Source: JAIOSF01 sp963677755 | GTDB taxonomy: Bacteria > Campylobacterota > Campylobacteria > Campylobacterales > Arcobacteraceae | Length of the DNA: 64,000 nucleotides | Assembly: GCA_963677755.1 (NCBI GenBank) | Contig: OY782506.1 | Location: forward strand, 1,736,001-1,800,000 | Direction of reading: 5' to 3' | Shown here: positions 16,322 through 25,224 of the stretch, piece by piece | Numbering within the stretch: position 1 is the first letter of the stretch | How the letters are laid out: every line of letters starts with the position of its first letter | The notes under the pieces: model-generated | What the model saw: only the letters and a program-made list of their open reading frames with translations | What the model was told of the DNA's origin: nothing | Database searches by the model: none | Translations under genes and position numbers: made by a program

Positions 16322-19012
16322 ATGAAAAATCTACTAACAGTATTTACTAAAATAATTTGTGCTCTCGTTATAATTTATAGTGTTATTGGATTTATTATTT
16401 TGCCTTATTTTGTACAATTTTATATCCCTACAATTATAAAAAAAACAATCCATACTGATAGTTATGTAGATTCAATTCACTTTAATCCTTTTACTTTTAC
16501 TGTTCGAGTAAGTAATATAATGATAAAAGATCAAAATCAAAAAAATTTATTATTTTTTGAAAAATTAAAAGTTAATCTCGATCCTTTCAACCTCTTAAAA
16601 AATGAGATAAAACTAGATACTATTGAACTAGATAATTTAAAACTTTCTATCGATATCAATAAAGAAAAAATAACCAATTTCCAATATATTTTAGATACTT
16701 TAAATACAAATGACACAGCAACAGATACAAAAGGAGAAAAACAAAATAATTTTCTTCTAAAAATAGGTACTCTTCATCTATCAAATATCCATTTTTCATT
16801 TGAAGATTACTCAAAAAAGACACCTTTTATAGTCCATTCAAAACCTATTAATCTCTACACCACAGATATTCAAATAAAACAAAATCATACAAATAAATTT
16901 GATTTTATTATAGATACTCAAAACACAGGAAAAATTGCCTTAAGTTCCAATATTGTAGTTGAGCCTTTAAGTTTGGAAGGAAAAGTTGGGTTATCAGATA
17001 TTGATGTTAATAAAATATTCAACTATATAAAACCATCAACACTTACTTTTGACATAGATTCACAACCACTCAATCTCTCTTTAGATTATAAATATTCAAA
17101 AAAAGATACAAAACAAAATATTGAACTAAGTGATATAAATTTACAATTAGAAAATTTTTCATATTTACAAGACCCTTTTATTATACAAATTGACAATCTT
17201 CAACACAATACAAAAACAGCCAACCTACAAATAAACGAAAAATTCACTTATCAAATTGCAAATATAGATACAAAAATAAAAACTATAAAATTCATTGACA
17301 ATCAAAAAAATAGTACATTAAGTTTTGATTCTTTTGCAAATATTACGGAAAATATCTCTGATAAAAAAGAGGAAACTATTAAAAGTATACAAACTTTAAA
17401 CACCCCAGATAGTGGAACTATTCAGGCAAATATCAAAGCTATACAAGAACCGCTTCAATTAGATATTGCTCTTAATACAAAAAATATTGCTATAAAACCC
17501 TATGAACCTTATGTGCAAGAATTTGCAAACCTAAAAATAAACTCTGGATTTTTTTCAAATGATGCAAAATTAAAACTCTCAAATGAAAATAATCAAACAA
17601 ATATAACCTTACAAACAAATGCAAATATCAATAAAATAGATATACTCAATAGCTCTAATAAACAACAACTATTAAAAGTAAATGCTATTGATATAACAAA
17701 TCTAAAATATCAAAATGATGCACTTTTTATTAAAAAAGTAAAAATAGATAAACCATATATATATTTTGCATTAAATGATAATAACACTACAAATTTTTCA
17801 AATTTAGTGCCTCAAAAAAAAGAGGAGAAAAAAACAACAAAATCCAAAAAAAAGACACAAAAATTCAATTATGATATAGAAACAATATCTATTTATTCAG
17901 GAAACTCTTTATTTGAAGACTATACTGTTTTACCTATGTTTAGTTCTAAAGACACAAAAATAGCAGGAGATATACACTCAATCTCATCAGATGAAACAAA
18001 ACCAACTATTATTACCCATTCAAGTATTATAGATAATTATGCACCATTACTCGTCAATACAAAAATGATAATCTCAAACCCTATGGAAGCACTTAAGAGT
18101 AGTATAAAAGTAGAAAATATTGACTTACCATCACTCTCATCATATAGTGGGAAATTTATTGGACAAAAAATAGCAAATGGGAAACTATCTCTTACTCTTG
18201 ATCATGAGATAAAAAAATCACAATTAAAAACAACAAATAATATAAAAATAAAAGATATAGAACTAGGTGAAACTGTAGAGAGTAAAGATGCTATAGATGC
18301 GCCTATTGGACTAGCTATTGCACTTCTTGAGGATAGTGATGGATATATTGATTTGGATATTCCTATTGATGGAGATATCAACAATCCTAACTTTCACATA
18401 AGTGATGTGATACTTGATGTTATCACCAATACAATAGTTGGAATTGTTTCTGCCCCTTTTAAATTTTTAGCAATGATGATAGGGCTTGATGGAGATGATA
18501 TTTCAAAGTTGGAATTTAACTATGGTAGTGCGACAATCAATGTAACACAAAAAGAGAAACTAGACAATATAATCAAAGCTTTTACACAAAGACCCAACCT
18601 TAAATTACAAATCAATTCTACATATTTACAAAAAGAAGATACTCAAGCTCTTCAAAAAATAAAACTAGAAGAAAAATATCCTTTTATTTTATCTTCAAAA
18701 GAAAATTTCGATGATGTTTACAAAAAAATACAAGCTATTTTTATAAAACAATTTAAAGAGAAAAGTTACAACTCATTAGAGGGTGAAAAAGAAGCTAAAT
18801 ATAAAGTAATGATTAATAAACTTCAAAATAACATACAAATTACAAAAAAAGATCTAGATACTTTAGCTTTACAAAGAGGGAAAAATATCAAAGCTTATCT
18901 TGTAACTAAACTTGATCCATCAAGAATTATTATAAATAAAGAGATACAAACAAGTACAAAAGATTTAAAAATATCTAAAGTGTTACTATTATTTGAAATC
19001 CTAGCCAAATAG
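16322..19012 (+). CDS. DUF748 / AsmA-like envelope protein
   Basis: 896 aa. One N-terminal membrane anchor (residues ~10-30) is followed by the opening of the AsmA/DUF748 family (VDSIHFNPFTFTVRVSNIMI, FEKLKVNLDPFNLLKNEIKL, IELDNLKLSIDI). A long repetitive beta-rich periplasmic part follows, then LSLTLDHEIKKSQLKTTNNI and the DAPIGLAIALLEDSDGYIDL block that marks DUF748. At the C-terminus, SATINVTQKEKLDNIIKAFT is OmpA-like. A Lys-rich linker (KKEEKKTTKSKKKTQK) lies near residue 505. Members are thought to act in lipid transport or envelope assembly between the membranes; this is inferred from AsmA relatives. The next gene is a second AsmA-like protein. Confidence 0.8.
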   Translation: MKNLLTVFTKIICALVIIYSVIGFIILPYFVQFYIPTIIKKTIHTDSYVDSIHFNPFTFTVRVSNIMIKDQNQKNLLFFEKLKVNLDPFNLLKNEIKLDTIELDNLKLSIDINKEKITNFQYILDTLNTNDTATDTKGEKQNNFLLKIGTLHLSNIHFSFEDYSKKTPFIVHSKPINLYTTDIQIKQNHTNKFDFIIDTQNTGKIALSSNIVVEPLSLEGKVGLSDIDVNKIFNYIKPSTLTFDIDSQPLNLSLDYKYSKKDTKQNIELSDINLQLENFSYLQDPFIIQIDNLQHNTKTANLQINEKFTYQIANIDTKIKTIKFIDNQKNSTLSFDSFANITENISDKKEETIKSIQTLNTPDSGTIQANIKAIQEPLQLDIALNTKNIAIKPYEPYVQEFANLKINSGFFSNDAKLKLSNENNQTNITLQTNANINKIDILNSSNKQQLLKVNAIDITNLKYQNDALFIKKVKIDKPYIYFALNDNNTTNFSNLVPQKKEEKKTTKSKKKTQKFNYDIETISIYSGNSLFEDYTVLPMFSSKDTKIAGDIHSISSDETKPTIITHSSIIDNYAPLLVNTKMIISNPMEALKSSIKVENIDLPSLSSYSGKFIGQKIANGKLSLTLDHEIKKSQLKTTNNIKIKDIELGETVESKDAIDAPIGLAIALLEDSDGYIDLDIPIDGDINNPNFHISDVILDVITNTIVGIVSAPFKFLAMMIGLDGDDISKLEFNYGSATINVTQKEKLDNIIKAFTQRPNLKLQINSTYLQKEDTQALQKIKLEEKYPFILSSKENFDDVYKKIQAIFIKQFKEKSYNSLEGEKEAKYKVMINKLQNNIQITKKDLDTLALQRGKNIKAYLVTKLDPSRIIINKEIQTSTKDLKISKVLLLFEILAK

Positions 19013-19064
19013 ATAAAGCATCTTTTGAGTAAAATTAGCACAAATTAAATTTAAAAGGTCTAAT

Positions 19065-20567
19065 ATGAAATTAATAGTTGGATTATTCGCCACTTTAACA
19101 GCACTAATGATAGCTGCATATGTTATGTTATTTACAAGTTTTGGTCATGGTATTATTTTGCCAATTGCTCAGTCAAGTATTGAAAAAAATTTAAAAATTA
19201 ATAAGGCAGAATTTACCAATTTTTCTCTCTCTACAAATAAAATTGATTTAACATTGACTTTAGATAAACAAGTTATTCAAGTAGAAGGAAAGTTTAATCT
19301 TATAAAAAAACTTATAGACCTTAACTATGATATAAAAATAGATGATTTGAGCGTATTTAATACTATCTCAAAGCAAAAACTTCAAGGCTCTTTTTACACA
19401 AATGGGAAAGTCGTAGGGGTAATTGGTAATATTGGAGTTCAAGGAAAAGCTACATTTGCAGATGGGAAGACAGACTATGAACTATTTTTAAAAGAAGACG
19501 ATATTCAAAATATCAACTTCTCTTTGCAAGAATTATCAGTAGAAAAGCTTCAAATAATGGTATCGCAACCTCTATATACAAAAGGAACTTTAGATGTTGA
19601 AGGGACAATAAAATCTTTAAATAATTTAGATGGAACTATCCTTACAAAACTAACAAATGGTGTTTTAAATAGTGAATATATCAATAAAACATTTGAACAA
19701 AACTTACCAAAAAAAGCAACTTTTGATACCACTATTAATACAAAATTACAAAAAGACACTATAGTTTCTGTAGTTGATTTTAACTCTTTTGTTGCACAAC
19801 TTGATACTAAAAAAACCACTTTTAATCTCTCTAGTGGAAAATTAACATCTGATTATATACTCAAAATTCCTAGTTTAAATACTCTATATTTTGTAACAAA
19901 TCAAAAACTTAAAGGTGGTATAACTATTGATGGAGATGTTACTTTTGATAAAACACTATTAGCTACTTTTAATAGCAAAAAATTTGATGGGACAATAAAA
20001 GGGAAACTTGATAACAATCAACTTAATGTAAAACTTGCAAATATCCAATCAACAAAACTTCTTGATATGCTCTACTATCCAGAAATTTTTAAATCAAATA
20101 TACAACTTGACTTAGATTATAATATAGCTACTAAAAAAGGATTATCAAAACTATCAACAAATAATGGACAGTTTTTAACAAATCAAACAACGGAACTATT
20201 AAAAAAGTTTACAAACTATGATTTAACTATGGAGGTTTATGATGTTACGAACCTGAATACTCAAATTGATAATGCAAAGTTAGAAAATGAGCTTTATATG
20301 AAAAGTAAAAATAGTGAGATTAAATCAAAAATTTTTAAAATTGATACAGCAAAATCAACTATTGATGCAGATTTAACTTTACAATACAGAAAATACGATA
20401 CAGCTCTTCAGCTAAAAGGGGATATTGCAAACCCAAAAGTAAAACTTGATATTGGTAAAGCGATAGAAAATAAAGCAAAAGAAAAGATAAAAGAAAAGAT
20501 TAATGAGAAACTAAAAGATAAAATGGGATCTGAAGTTGGAAATATCTTAGATAGTTTTTTTAAATAA
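19065..20567 (+). CDS. AsmA-like envelope protein, unknown function
   Basis: 500 aa with an N-terminal membrane segment (residues ~2-28), then repetitive beta-strand sequence such as VDFNSFVAQLDTKKTTFNLS and LKGGITIDGDVTFDKTLLAT. The C-terminal GDIANPKVKLDIGKA is a pattern seen at the ends of AsmA-like proteins, followed by a very Lys/Glu-rich helix (residues ~465-490). The DUF748 gene lies 52 bases upstream on the same strand, so the pair may act together at the envelope. It does not belong to the nif genes that begin 72 bases downstream. Function inferred only from architecture. Confidence 0.65.
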   Translation: MKLIVGLFATLTALMIAAYVMLFTSFGHGIILPIAQSSIEKNLKINKAEFTNFSLSTNKIDLTLTLDKQVIQVEGKFNLIKKLIDLNYDIKIDDLSVFNTISKQKLQGSFYTNGKVVGVIGNIGVQGKATFADGKTDYELFLKEDDIQNINFSLQELSVEKLQIMVSQPLYTKGTLDVEGTIKSLNNLDGTILTKLTNGVLNSEYINKTFEQNLPKKATFDTTINTKLQKDTIVSVVDFNSFVAQLDTKKTTFNLSSGKLTSDYILKIPSLNTLYFVTNQKLKGGITIDGDVTFDKTLLATFNSKKFDGTIKGKLDNNQLNVKLANIQSTKLLDMLYYPEIFKSNIQLDLDYNIATKKGLSKLSTNNGQFLTNQTTELLKKFTNYDLTMEVYDVTNLNTQIDNAKLENELYMKSKNSEIKSKIFKIDTAKSTIDADLTLQYRKYDTALQLKGDIANPKVKLDIGKAIENKAKEKIKEKINEKLKDKMGSEVGNILDSFFK

Positions 20568-20639
20568 CAATTACTCAACTTAACTAGGAATAGTTCTTGT
20601 ATATCATTTAGTATAAACTCAATATATTAGGAACTGTTC

Positions 20640-21926
20640 ATGAGTAACAAAGCAAATAAACCACTTCAAATAAATCCAATCAAACTTTCTCAACCTATGG
20701 GAGCATTGTTATGTTTCTTGGGTATTAAAAATACTATGCCACTTATGCATGGAGCTCAAGGGTGTGCTAGTTTTTCAAAAGTATTTTTTACACGACATTT
20801 TAGTGACCCTATTGCTGTTCAAACAACTGCTGTGAATGATATAACAGCAGTTATTGATGGGGGAGATTATAGTATTAGTGAAGCGATTAAAAATATCACC
20901 AAAAAAGTAAAACCTGACCTTGTTGGGCTTTTTACAACAGGAATGACAGAAACCAAAGGTGATGATATAAAAGGGGCAACTTTTTTACTTAAAGATGTAC
21001 AAAAAATGGTTTATGTTCACACTCCAGATTTTGAGGGTGGACTTGAAAGTGGTTACGCAAAGTCAATTGAAGCAATCATAGAACAACTTGTAACTCCAAC
21101 AACTTCTATTGATAACAAAAAAGCGCTTCTTATCCCTAATGTAAACCTTACACCAATAGAAGTAGAAAAGATAAAAGAACAGATAGATATGTTTGGGTAT
21201 GAAACGTTGGCATTACCTGATATTAGCCAATCTCTTGATGGACATCTTGGACTAAAACAAGGTGCTTTAAGTAGTGGTGGTATAACGATACAGGAGATTG
21301 AAAAATTAGGTGATACACAAGTTGTAATAACTATTGGAAACTCAGTAGAAAAAGCAGGTGAAGTGTTAAAAAACAAAAATGCAAATATAATTCATCTCCA
21401 TTTTGATACAATAAGTGGCTTATTAAAAGCAGATAAGTTTTACAAAGAACTTATGGAGATAAAAAAATTATCAAAACCAAATCCTACAATCATACGATGG
21501 AGAAAGAGATTGCAAGATGCCCTTTTAGATACACATTTTGCTTTAGGTGGTGCAAAAGTTGTTATTGCAACAGAACCTGACCAAATATTAAGTATAGCAA
21601 CAACTATTCAAGAAGCAGGAGCAACTATCTCAGCAATTGTAACTCCAAACAAAAGTGTAAGTCTAGAAACAATAAATTGCAAAAATGTAATAATTGGAGA
21701 TTTTGAAGATGTGGAAAATGAACTTAAAAATGCGGATCTACTTATATCAAATTTTCATGGGGAAAGAATCTGTGAAACTCATAAAAAAGCACTTATGGTA
21801 AGAGGTTTTCCCAACTATGAACTAGTGGGAAATAACCTTAAAAATGACACTTTATATGAGGGAAGTTGTTATATGCTTTTTGAGATTGCAAATATTATAA
21901 ACCATCACAAATATTCACAACATTAA
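20640..21926 (+). CDS. nifN: nitrogenase FeMo-cofactor scaffold protein NifN
   Basis: 428 aa, the normal NifN length. NPIKLSQPMGALLCFLGIKN and MPLMHGAQGCASFSKVFFTR match the NifN/NifK N-terminal cluster-binding region, with the conserved Cys in QGC. TTGMTETKGDDIKG and LPDISQSLDGHL are further NifN-like segments. With NifE it forms the NifEN scaffold on which NifB-co is converted to FeMo-co. NifE normally precedes nifN but is absent here; the upstream neighbours are envelope genes. The gene therefore probably has its own promoter in the 72-base gap. NifX and other assembly genes follow. Confidence 0.92.
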   Translation: MSNKANKPLQINPIKLSQPMGALLCFLGIKNTMPLMHGAQGCASFSKVFFTRHFSDPIAVQTTAVNDITAVIDGGDYSISEAIKNITKKVKPDLVGLFTTGMTETKGDDIKGATFLLKDVQKMVYVHTPDFEGGLESGYAKSIEAIIEQLVTPTTSIDNKKALLIPNVNLTPIEVEKIKEQIDMFGYETLALPDISQSLDGHLGLKQGALSSGGITIQEIEKLGDTQVVITIGNSVEKAGEVLKNKNANIIHLHFDTISGLLKADKFYKELMEIKKLSKPNPTIIRWRKRLQDALLDTHFALGGAKVVIATEPDQILSIATTIQEAGATISAIVTPNKSVSLETINCKNVIIGDFEDVENELKNADLLISNFHGERICETHKKALMVRGFPNYELVGNNLKNDTLYEGSCYMLFEIANIINHHKYSQH

Positions 21927-21942
21927 ATAACTTTAAATAGTA

Positions 21943-21959
21943 CGGAACACTTTTTGCAT
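21943..21959 (+). promoter_or_regulatory. sigma-54 (-24/-12) promoter upstream of nifX
   Basis: The sequence cggaacactttttgca has the GG (21944-21945), ten bases, then GC (21956-21957) of the RpoN-dependent consensus TGGCAC-N5-TTGCA, with TTTGC at -12. It lies 40 bases before the nifX ATG, the right distance for a start near 21969. A sigma-54 gene closes the same cluster. An upstream activator (NifA) site was not found by eye. Confidence 0.7.
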
Positions 21960-21996
21960 TTATTATAATATAAATCAAAAAAGGAGATCACAAATC

Positions 21997-22395
21997 ATGG
22001 GATCAACAATAAAAATCACTTCAAATAATTCAGCGAATGGTTCTATACGAGTTGCATTTGCAACAAATGACAATGAAAATATAGATGCACATTTTGGAAG
22101 TGCAGCTCAATTCAATATTTATGATATTGGTGCAGATAGTTGTGAAATATCTACAATTATAAAAATTAAAGAGAAAGATGTGGATAAAACTATAGCACTA
22201 CTTGATGGTGTTGATATAGTTTATTTTGTAAATATTGGAGCAACTGCTGCTGCAAAAATCATCAACTCTGGAATTTTTCCAATTAAGTACAAAGAAGTTG
22301 TATCAATCGATGATGAGATAAAAAAACTTACTACTATGTTAAATGATAAACCAGCACCTTTTATCAAAAAAATACTAGAAAAAAAGGCTGCATAG
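21997..22395 (+). CDS. nifX: FeMo-cofactor carrier NifX
   Basis: 132 aa, the normal size. IRVAFATNDNENIDAHFGSA and FNIYDIG are the NifX/NifB-C-terminal domain signature (the DxHFG motif). The C-terminal part VDIVYFVNIGATAAAKIINS and IFPIKY agrees. NifX binds NifB-co or FeMo-co precursors and passes them to NifEN. An AAGGAG site precedes the ATG. The next gene starts at the base after this stop. A sigma-54 promoter is seen 40 bases upstream. Confidence 0.92.
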   Translation: MGSTIKITSNNSANGSIRVAFATNDNENIDAHFGSAAQFNIYDIGADSCEISTIIKIKEKDVDKTIALLDGVDIVYFVNIGATAAAKIINSGIFPIKYKEVVSIDDEIKKLTTMLNDKPAPFIKKILEKKAA

Positions 22396-22818
22396 ATGGA
22401 AAACTTATTTATAGAAACATTAATTGGTCAAGTGCGAGCTTTAGATCAATTTGGTACATGGACAAATAGAACAGATGAAGATATTTTAGAAGAAAAATAT
22501 GTGAAATCAAAAGAAGACTTAAAAAATATCCCAGTAATTGCCGATATTGATGAGATGCAAATACAAGATATAAGACTTATCTATCAAGCTATTGCATTAG
22601 CTTTTGAGAAACAAACAGGGGTGATGTGTAGTACAATTATGGAGATGAGCCATGAAGGTTTCGGACGAGCTGTTGTTATAGCTGACAAAATAGTAATTGT
22701 AAATAAATTTTTTAAAGATGCACACAGATTTTCATTTAGAACATATGAAGATTTAGTAAAAGAGGGAAATAAACTTCTTGAAAATGCTTTAAAAATTTAC
22801 AATGAATATAAAAAATAA
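22396..22818 (+). CDS. NifX-associated nitrogen fixation protein (DUF269)
   Basis: 140 aa. FIETLIGQVRALDQFGTWTN opens the DUF269 family. IQDIRLIYQAIALAFEKQTG and MEMSHEGFGRAVVIADKIVI continue the match. Homologues are nearly always encoded directly after nifX. The biochemical role is not settled. It is soluble and small. Its ATG follows the nifX stop directly, with no gap, so translation is likely coupled. Many annotations call it simply NifX-associated protein. Confidence 0.9.
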   Translation: MENLFIETLIGQVRALDQFGTWTNRTDEDILEEKYVKSKEDLKNIPVIADIDEMQIQDIRLIYQAIALAFEKQTGVMCSTIMEMSHEGFGRAVVIADKIVIVNKFFKDAHRFSFRTYEDLVKEGNKLLENALKIYNEYKK

Positions 22819-22835
22819 ATAAGGAGGAGAAATAT

Positions 22836-23354
22836 ATGTCAAAAATAGGAATTTTTGTTGGAACTGCTGGGGGAACATCTATGAAAATTGCAGATGCTTT
22901 AGTGGAAACTTTTGGGATAGAAGAAGATGATGTTATCAATATGGAAGAGGACTTTGACGATGTTGAAGATCAAATGTTGGAATATGATGTTTTATTTATA
23001 GGGAGTTCAACATGGGGTCAAGGTGATGTACACTTTTCATGGGTTGATCCTGTATTAGAGATTGAAGATGATGAAATTGATTTTAGTGGAAAGACTGTTG
23101 CATTTTTTGGTGCAGGTGACACAAAAAAACATGGTGAACATTTTTGTTCGGCATTAGGAAAACTTCATAAAACTTTCACTAGTGCTGGAGCAAAAGCAAT
23201 TGGATTTATTCCAAAAGATGATTACGACTATGAATCTTCTTTAGCAGAAATTGATGGTAGCTTATGTGGATGTGCTATTGATGAACACAACGAAAGTGAT
23301 AAAACAGAACAAAGAATAGAAACTTGGATAGGTGCTTTAAAAGCAGAATTGTAA
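22836..23354 (+). CDS. nifF: flavodoxin NifF
   Basis: 172 aa long-chain flavodoxin. The FMN phosphate loop is GIFVGTAGGTSMKIADALVE; the isoalloxazine loops are FIGSSTWGQGDVHFSW and AFFGAGDTKKHGEHFCSALG. It is acidic, as usual for electron carriers. In the nif context it probably passes electrons to the Fe protein (NifH). A strong AAGGAGG site lies upstream. Two Cys (CGC) near residue 147 are not part of the FMN site. Confidence 0.88.
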   Translation: MSKIGIFVGTAGGTSMKIADALVETFGIEEDDVINMEEDFDDVEDQMLEYDVLFIGSSTWGQGDVHFSWVDPVLEIEDDEIDFSGKTVAFFGAGDTKKHGEHFCSALGKLHKTFTSAGAKAIGFIPKDDYDYESSLAEIDGSLCGCAIDEHNESDKTEQRIETWIGALKAEL

Positions 23355-23374
23355 AATAAAAAAAGGATAATCAA

Positions 23375-23776
23375 ATGTATATGGTAATAGCGGTATTTAA
23401 TCAATACGATTTAAAAAATGTTTTAGAAGATTTGTTTGAAAATAACATTGAAGGTGTCACTGTAAGTGATGTAGTAGGAAAAGGTTCTTTTGGATTAAAA
23501 GAAGCTGATGATCAACCAACAGACTTAGTGGCAAAAGTAAAACTTGAGATAGTTATATCTGATGAAAAACATAGAGAGATAGCTATGGAGTGTATAAGAG
23601 CAAATTGCCAAGATTTAAGTAGAGGTGCTGGTAAGATGTGGTGGATGAATGTAGGCGGTGTTGAAAGAATAAGAACAGGCGAAAGAGATGAAGAAGCTTT
23701 AACAACACAAATAGATAAAAAAATACCAAATGTACCAGTTGCGTTTACAACAGCAATTGATACACCTTGTAGTTAA
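23375..23776 (+). CDS. atypical PII-family protein with short T-loop, in nif operon
   Basis: 133 aa. It keeps the PII frame (VLEDLFENNIEGVTVSDVVG, LVAKVKLEIVISDEKHREIA, and the C-terminal VERIRTGERDEEALT that matches the IRTGERGxxAL end of GlnB/GlnK). The loop between GKGSFGLKEADDQPTD and LVAKVKLEIV is shorter than the normal T-loop and has no Tyr, so uridylylation at Tyr51 is impossible. The GKIGDGKIF segment is replaced by SRGAGKMWWMNV. It probably senses a nucleotide or 2-oxoglutarate and regulates nitrogenase or a nif partner. Neither a GlnB/GlnK assignment nor NifI1/I2 fits well. Confidence 0.72.
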   Translation: MYMVIAVFNQYDLKNVLEDLFENNIEGVTVSDVVGKGSFGLKEADDQPTDLVAKVKLEIVISDEKHREIAMECIRANCQDLSRGAGKMWWMNVGGVERIRTGERDEEALTTQIDKKIPNVPVAFTTAIDTPCS

Positions 23777-23792
23777 GATAAAGGAATAGATT

Positions 23793-24134
23793 ATGCAAAC
23801 AAAAGAGAAGTCATTAGATGAGTTTTACAAACTGACTGATGCGGAGGACTATTTTGATTTTTTTGATATAGACTATGATAAGAGTTTAGTAAATGTTAAA
23901 AGATTTCATATATTAAGAGAGTATGGTAACATGATAAAAACAGGTTTTTCTAACTTAAAAGGTGAAGATGATAAACTTCTTGATTTTTTAAAATTTTCAC
24001 TTTTAAAAGTGTATGGAGACTTTCAAAATGGTTATGCACCAAGTGCTGCTGATGTATGGAATATGTTTAAAGATGGTAAATTAGGTGGGTGTCTGAGCTG
24101 TACACCAACACAAGGAAATAGTTGTGGCTGCTAA
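23793..24134 (+). CDS. nifW: nitrogenase-protective protein NifW
   Basis: 113 aa. FYKLTDAEDYFDFFDIDYDK and LVNVKRFHILREYGNMIK match the NifW family, in which AEDFxxFFxVxYDxxVVxVxRLHIL is conserved. The C-terminal SAADVWNMFKD is also family-like, while the tail GGCLSCTPTQGNSCGC is unusually Cys-rich. NifW binds the MoFe protein and guards it or helps its maturation under oxygen. The stop overlaps the nifZ GTG start by 11 bases. Confidence 0.88.
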   Translation: MQTKEKSLDEFYKLTDAEDYFDFFDIDYDKSLVNVKRFHILREYGNMIKTGFSNLKGEDDKLLDFLKFSLLKVYGDFQNGYAPSAADVWNMFKDGKLGGCLSCTPTQGNSCGC

Positions 24135-24513
24135 AGAATTCTCAGTTGATGAGAATATCGTATTACACGATAGTGTAACCGCAAGTAGATCTGGGAAAGA
24201 CGAAGATGAACCTAAATTTAAAGAGGGTCAAAAAGTTGAACTTCTTGAAGATGTTGTAAACGATGGAACTTATCCACATGCAAAAATAGGAACATTGATG
24301 ATGCCCAAAGGCTCAATTGGGTACATCAAATCAATGGGAGAATTTTTACAAGTTATCCGTGTGTATGAGGTTCATTTTTTTGGAACAACTATGGAAGTTG
24401 AAATTCTTGGCTGTCGAGAACATGAACTAAAAGCTGTTGATGATGGATGTGATGAAGAGACAACTGAATCACCTTTATTTAAAGCTATGTTAGAAAAAAG
24501 AAAAAACAACTAA
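24124..24513 (+). CDS. nifZ: MoFe-protein maturation factor NifZ
   Basis: 129 aa from a GTG start that overlaps the end of nifW. KFKEGQKVELLEDVVNDGTY, PHAKIGTLMMPKGSIGYIKS and FLQVIRVYEVHFF follow the NifZ pattern (NDGTYP, GxLLVxxGxxGYVxxIGxFLQ). NifZ assists formation of the second P-cluster of the MoFe protein. The first ~30 residues (MAAKEFSVDENIVLHDSVTA) precede the family core and could be shortened if a later start is used, but no better start codon with a Shine-Dalgarno is evident. Confidence 0.88.
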   Translation: MAAKEFSVDENIVLHDSVTASRSGKDEDEPKFKEGQKVELLEDVVNDGTYPHAKIGTLMMPKGSIGYIKSMGEFLQVIRVYEVHFFGTTMEVEILGCREHELKAVDDGCDEETTESPLFKAMLEKRKNN

Positions 24514-24533
24514 ATCTTAAAAGGAGAGAAGAT

Positions 24534-24878
24534 ATGGCAAAAGTTATTTTTATGCATTTTAAAGAGGAAACTGATGGTGTATATGACGCAAAAATCGGTG
24601 AACCACTTGTTAGGTTAGCAAAAGAAAAAGGTATTCCATTACCAATTGACTGTGAAGATGGTAAATGTGGTAGCTGTCTTGTTACTGTTGAAAACTTAGC
24701 AACTGAAGAACCTACAAGTTACATGGAAGATATGGAACTTGAAAAATTAGTAGAACTTGGTGCTATTACGCAAAAAGAAGCAAATAGTTGTCAACAATTT
24801 ACTGTTGCACCAAAAGTTAGACTTGCATGTCAAACACTTGTAAAAGGTGACATTTTAGTGAAACCTTACAAAGGTTAA
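24534..24878 (+). CDS. 2Fe-2S ferredoxin, FeSII/Shethna-protein-like
   Basis: 114 aa plant-type 2Fe-2S ferredoxin. Ligand Cys are at 40, 45, 48 (DCEDGKCGSCLV) and 99 (RLACQTLV); an extra Cys is at 86. The CEDGKCGSCLVTVENL block, the ~40-residue insertion and the VRLACQTLVKGD end resemble the FeSII (Shethna) protein of Azotobacter, which locks nitrogenase in an oxygen-tolerant complex. This is from memory of that family, not a search. An AAGGAGA site precedes the ATG. Position after nifW and nifZ, two other protection or maturation genes, supports a protective or electron-transfer role. Confidence 0.75.
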   Translation: MAKVIFMHFKEETDGVYDAKIGEPLVRLAKEKGIPLPIDCEDGKCGSCLVTVENLATEEPTSYMEDMELEKLVELGAITQKEANSCQQFTVAPKVRLACQTLVKGDILVKPYKG

Positions 24879-24927
24879 TAAAACAATAAGTCTCAAAAAA
24901 TAGAGACAAATTAAAAGGAGAAAAAAT

Positions 24928-25224
24928 ATGACAACAAGAGTAGAGATAATAAATGATTTTTTAGCAATCAATGTTAAAGAAGGTAGTACAATACAAGATA
25001 TCGTTGAAGCAAGTGGTTCAGCACTTCCATTTGGATGTAGAGATGGAGAATGTGGAACTTGTGTAGTTGAAGTTGAAGCTGGTATGGAATTTTTATCACC
25101 AAAAACTGATAAAGAAGTTAAAGTTTTAAAAGAGATTTGTTCTGGAACATGTACACCTCAATCAAGACTTTCATGTCAAATGAAAATATCTAAACCAAAT
25201 GGTGTAGTAAGATTAAAATACTAA
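24928..25224 (+). CDS. 2Fe-2S ferredoxin
   Basis: 98 aa. Ligand pattern GCRDGECGTCVVEV (Cys 37, 42, 45) with the fourth Cys at 83 (LSCQMKI). Two further Cys (CSGTC, 71 and 75) are not part of the usual set. It is shorter than the preceding ferredoxin and clearly a separate type, probably a nitrogenase or FeMo-co electron donor. An AAAAGGAG site lies upstream. A weak stem (24890-24907) stands in the gap before it. Confidence 0.82.
   Translation: MTTRVEIINDFLAINVKEGSTIQDIVEASGSALPFGCRDGECGTCVVEVEAGMEFLSPKTDKEVKVLKEICSGTCTPQSRLSCQMKISKPNGVVRLKY

Noticed and set aside
20587..20600. Possible -24/-12 promoter before nifN (aggaatagttcttgta).
   Set aside because: GG is followed by ten bases and GT instead of GC, and the -12 block is poor; too weak to list as a feature.
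24890..24907. Short stem gtctc/gagac between the two ferredoxin genes.
   Set aside because: Only five base pairs with an eight-base loop and no T run; likely chance in AT-rich DNA.
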